DNA from: Dehalococcoidia bacterium
GTDB taxonomy: Bacteria > Chloroflexota > Dehalococcoidia > Dehalococcoidales > BS750m-G39
Length of the DNA: 13,085 nucleotides
Reading direction: 5' to 3'
Assembly: GCA_030640325.1 (NCBI GenBank)
Contig: DAOWJM010000082.1
Location: 1 to 13,085 of the forward strand
The first letter of the stretch is position 1. Every line of letters starts with the position of its first letter. The position numbers and the translations under genes were made by a program. Shown in pieces: positions 12,206 through 13,085 of this stretch. Below the pieces are notes generated by a model. That model was not told where the DNA came from. It searched no databases and worked only from the letters and a program-made list of their open reading frames with translations.

Positions 12206-13085
12206 TCAAGGAACAGCCCATGGGAACAGGTCAGGGAAGTTCTCGTATGGTATCCGTGGTGCCTCAACCCAGCCGCTTACCGGGGTGATTTTACCATCTA
12301 TTACCTGGAATACCCTGACTGACTTAGCCAGCCTGTTGTCCCCCGGAGTATACGTTACCGGGCTTTGAAGACCCTCAACCAAATAGCCGTCCAGCTTCTG
12401 GATGCCGTACTTCTCCACGCACTCCCAGGCTTCAGGAGTACCCGTGGCTATCATATCATAGCCGCAGTTCTCTAGTGCCAGTCTGAGAATCTCAGCACCA
12501 ATCAGAGCCTCTGCCCAGGAGAACATATAGTCCATATTCTCAGCATCCTGGGGGTGGTATTTCTCACAGTATTCCATCATCTTGGCCATACCAGGCACAT
12601 CATCGCCCCAACTTACGGTACCATATACGCCATAAACACCCTCAACGATATCAGCCCCGGCCAGGTCAACTAGAGCCTTGGTATAGCTGGCATGGGCACA
12701 ACCAATGACTATACCAGGATACATACCCAGCTCATAGGCATTCTTGATGATCACAGCGGTAGGTGCCGGGGTGCTGGAGATGAACAGGATATCTGGCTCC
12801 AGAGCCTTAATTCGGGTCATGCTCTCCATCTCGGATATAGTATCTGCAGCGTGCTCTTCTTCAGGAAGTAGCTCAATTCCTAACTCATCAGCCAGACAAA
12901 AAGCCGCATCCCGTGCCCCGTAACCGGTGGGGTTATTGAGCAACTGCAGTGCCATCTTAGGCTTTCCCGGTCCTTCCCAGATGTTCTCCATATAGTAGTT
13001 GGCAAAGGCTGCCCAGTCATCGCCATAGTCTGGCATCTGGGCATAGATGTGCTTTGGTGGATTGGTGCACGCCGGGGAGCTGAAC
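12206..13085 (-). CDS. ABC transporter substrate-binding protein (LivK/Peripla_BP_6 type), 5' end outside window
   Basis: The frame is open to the right edge, so the N-terminus and signal peptide are missing; 292 codons are visible, and the nearest ATG, at 13036, is internal. The sequence fits the second part of a type 1 periplasmic binding protein: IYAQMPDYGDDWAAF and ALQLLNNPTGYGARDAAF, then an alternating alpha/beta pattern with LEPDILFISSTPAPTAVIIK, the hinge-type GADIVEGVYG and the C-terminal YTPGDNRLAKSVRVFQVIDGK. Such proteins capture solutes outside the membrane and hand them to the LivHM permease. It is the first visible gene of the minus-strand operon with the ATPase and PaaK-like ligase. 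The ligand is unknown; related proteins bind amino acids, aliphatic amides or aromatic acids. Confidence 0.9.
   Translation of the reverse strand, partial: FSSPACTNPPKHIYAQMPDYGDDWAAFANYYMENIWEGPGKPKMALQLLNNPTGYGARDAAFCLADELGIELLPEEEHAADTISEMESMTRIKALEPDILFISSTPAPTAVIIKNAYELGMYPGIVIGCAHASYTKALVDLAGADIVEGVYGVYGTVSWGDDVPGMAKMMEYCEKYHPQDAENMDYMFSWAEALIGAEILRLALENCGYDMIATGTPEAWECVEKYGIQKLDGYLVEGLQSPVTYTPGDNRLAKSVRVFQVIDGKITPVSGWVEAPRIPYENFPDLFPWAVP

Overview
The window is bacterial: Shine-Dalgarno motifs are strong, promoters are sigma-70-like, and there is a rho-independent terminator. It joins two kinds of DNA. Bases 1 to about 7,660 are an integrated mobile element, or several nested ones, running up to a tRNA-Lys(CTT) gene. 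Bases about 8,280 to 13,085 look like ordinary chromosome encoding acyl-CoA-forming enzymes and part of a branched-chain-amino-acid-type ABC transporter. The pairing of LivF/LivK-like and PaaK-like genes, and the style of the integrases and accessory proteins, suggest an anaerobic Chloroflexota of the Dehalococcoidia type. That is an inference, and a desulfobacterial host is not excluded.

Mobile region, left to right. A minus-strand pair encodes a sigma-70-like protein with a Cys4 insert (1220-1849), followed by a sliding-clamp-like protein (1-1083, running off the left edge). In the clamp protein the usual first domain is replaced by unrelated sequence. This part is rich in CTAG and CTTAAG. 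An AT-rich spacer with a large imperfect palindrome separates it from a dead superfamily 2 helicase gene on the plus strand (2035-2590), which has a nonsense codon and a frameshift, and from further decayed coding sequence (to about 2822). A minus-strand operon follows, in transcription order: small excisionase-like HTH protein (5008-5205), prim-pol/TOPRIM chimera (3877-4950), short tyrosine recombinase (3197-3829) and a winged-helix-like protein (2815-3252). A divergent control region (about 5206-5387), with a promoter on each strand and an 8-bp direct repeat, separates this operon from a plus-strand pair: an unrecognised HTH-containing protein (5388-6338) and a full-length tyrosine integrase (6386-7594).

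The last ten bases of the integrase gene are the first ten of tRNA-Lys (7585-7657); the integrase stop codon is tRNA positions U8-A9-G10. Three bases past the tRNA, on the opposite strand, lies the broken C-terminal end of a second, related integrase (7661 to about 7836). It meets a plus-strand gene whose open frame also seems to have lost its 5' part. The tRNA has therefore probably been an integration site for related elements on both sides. A strong terminator (8239-8273) closes this region.

Chromosomal region. An acyl-CoA synthetase with its own promoter (8415-9938, plus) faces a minus-strand operon of periplasmic binding protein (12206-13085, 5' end outside the window), intercistronic hairpin, LivF-type ATPase (11354-12145) and a PaaK-like ligase (10071-11354) coupled by a TAATG stop/start overlap. 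A reasonable reading is uptake of a carboxylic acid, amino acid or aromatic acid and its activation to a CoA thioester. The substrate cannot be read from the sequence.
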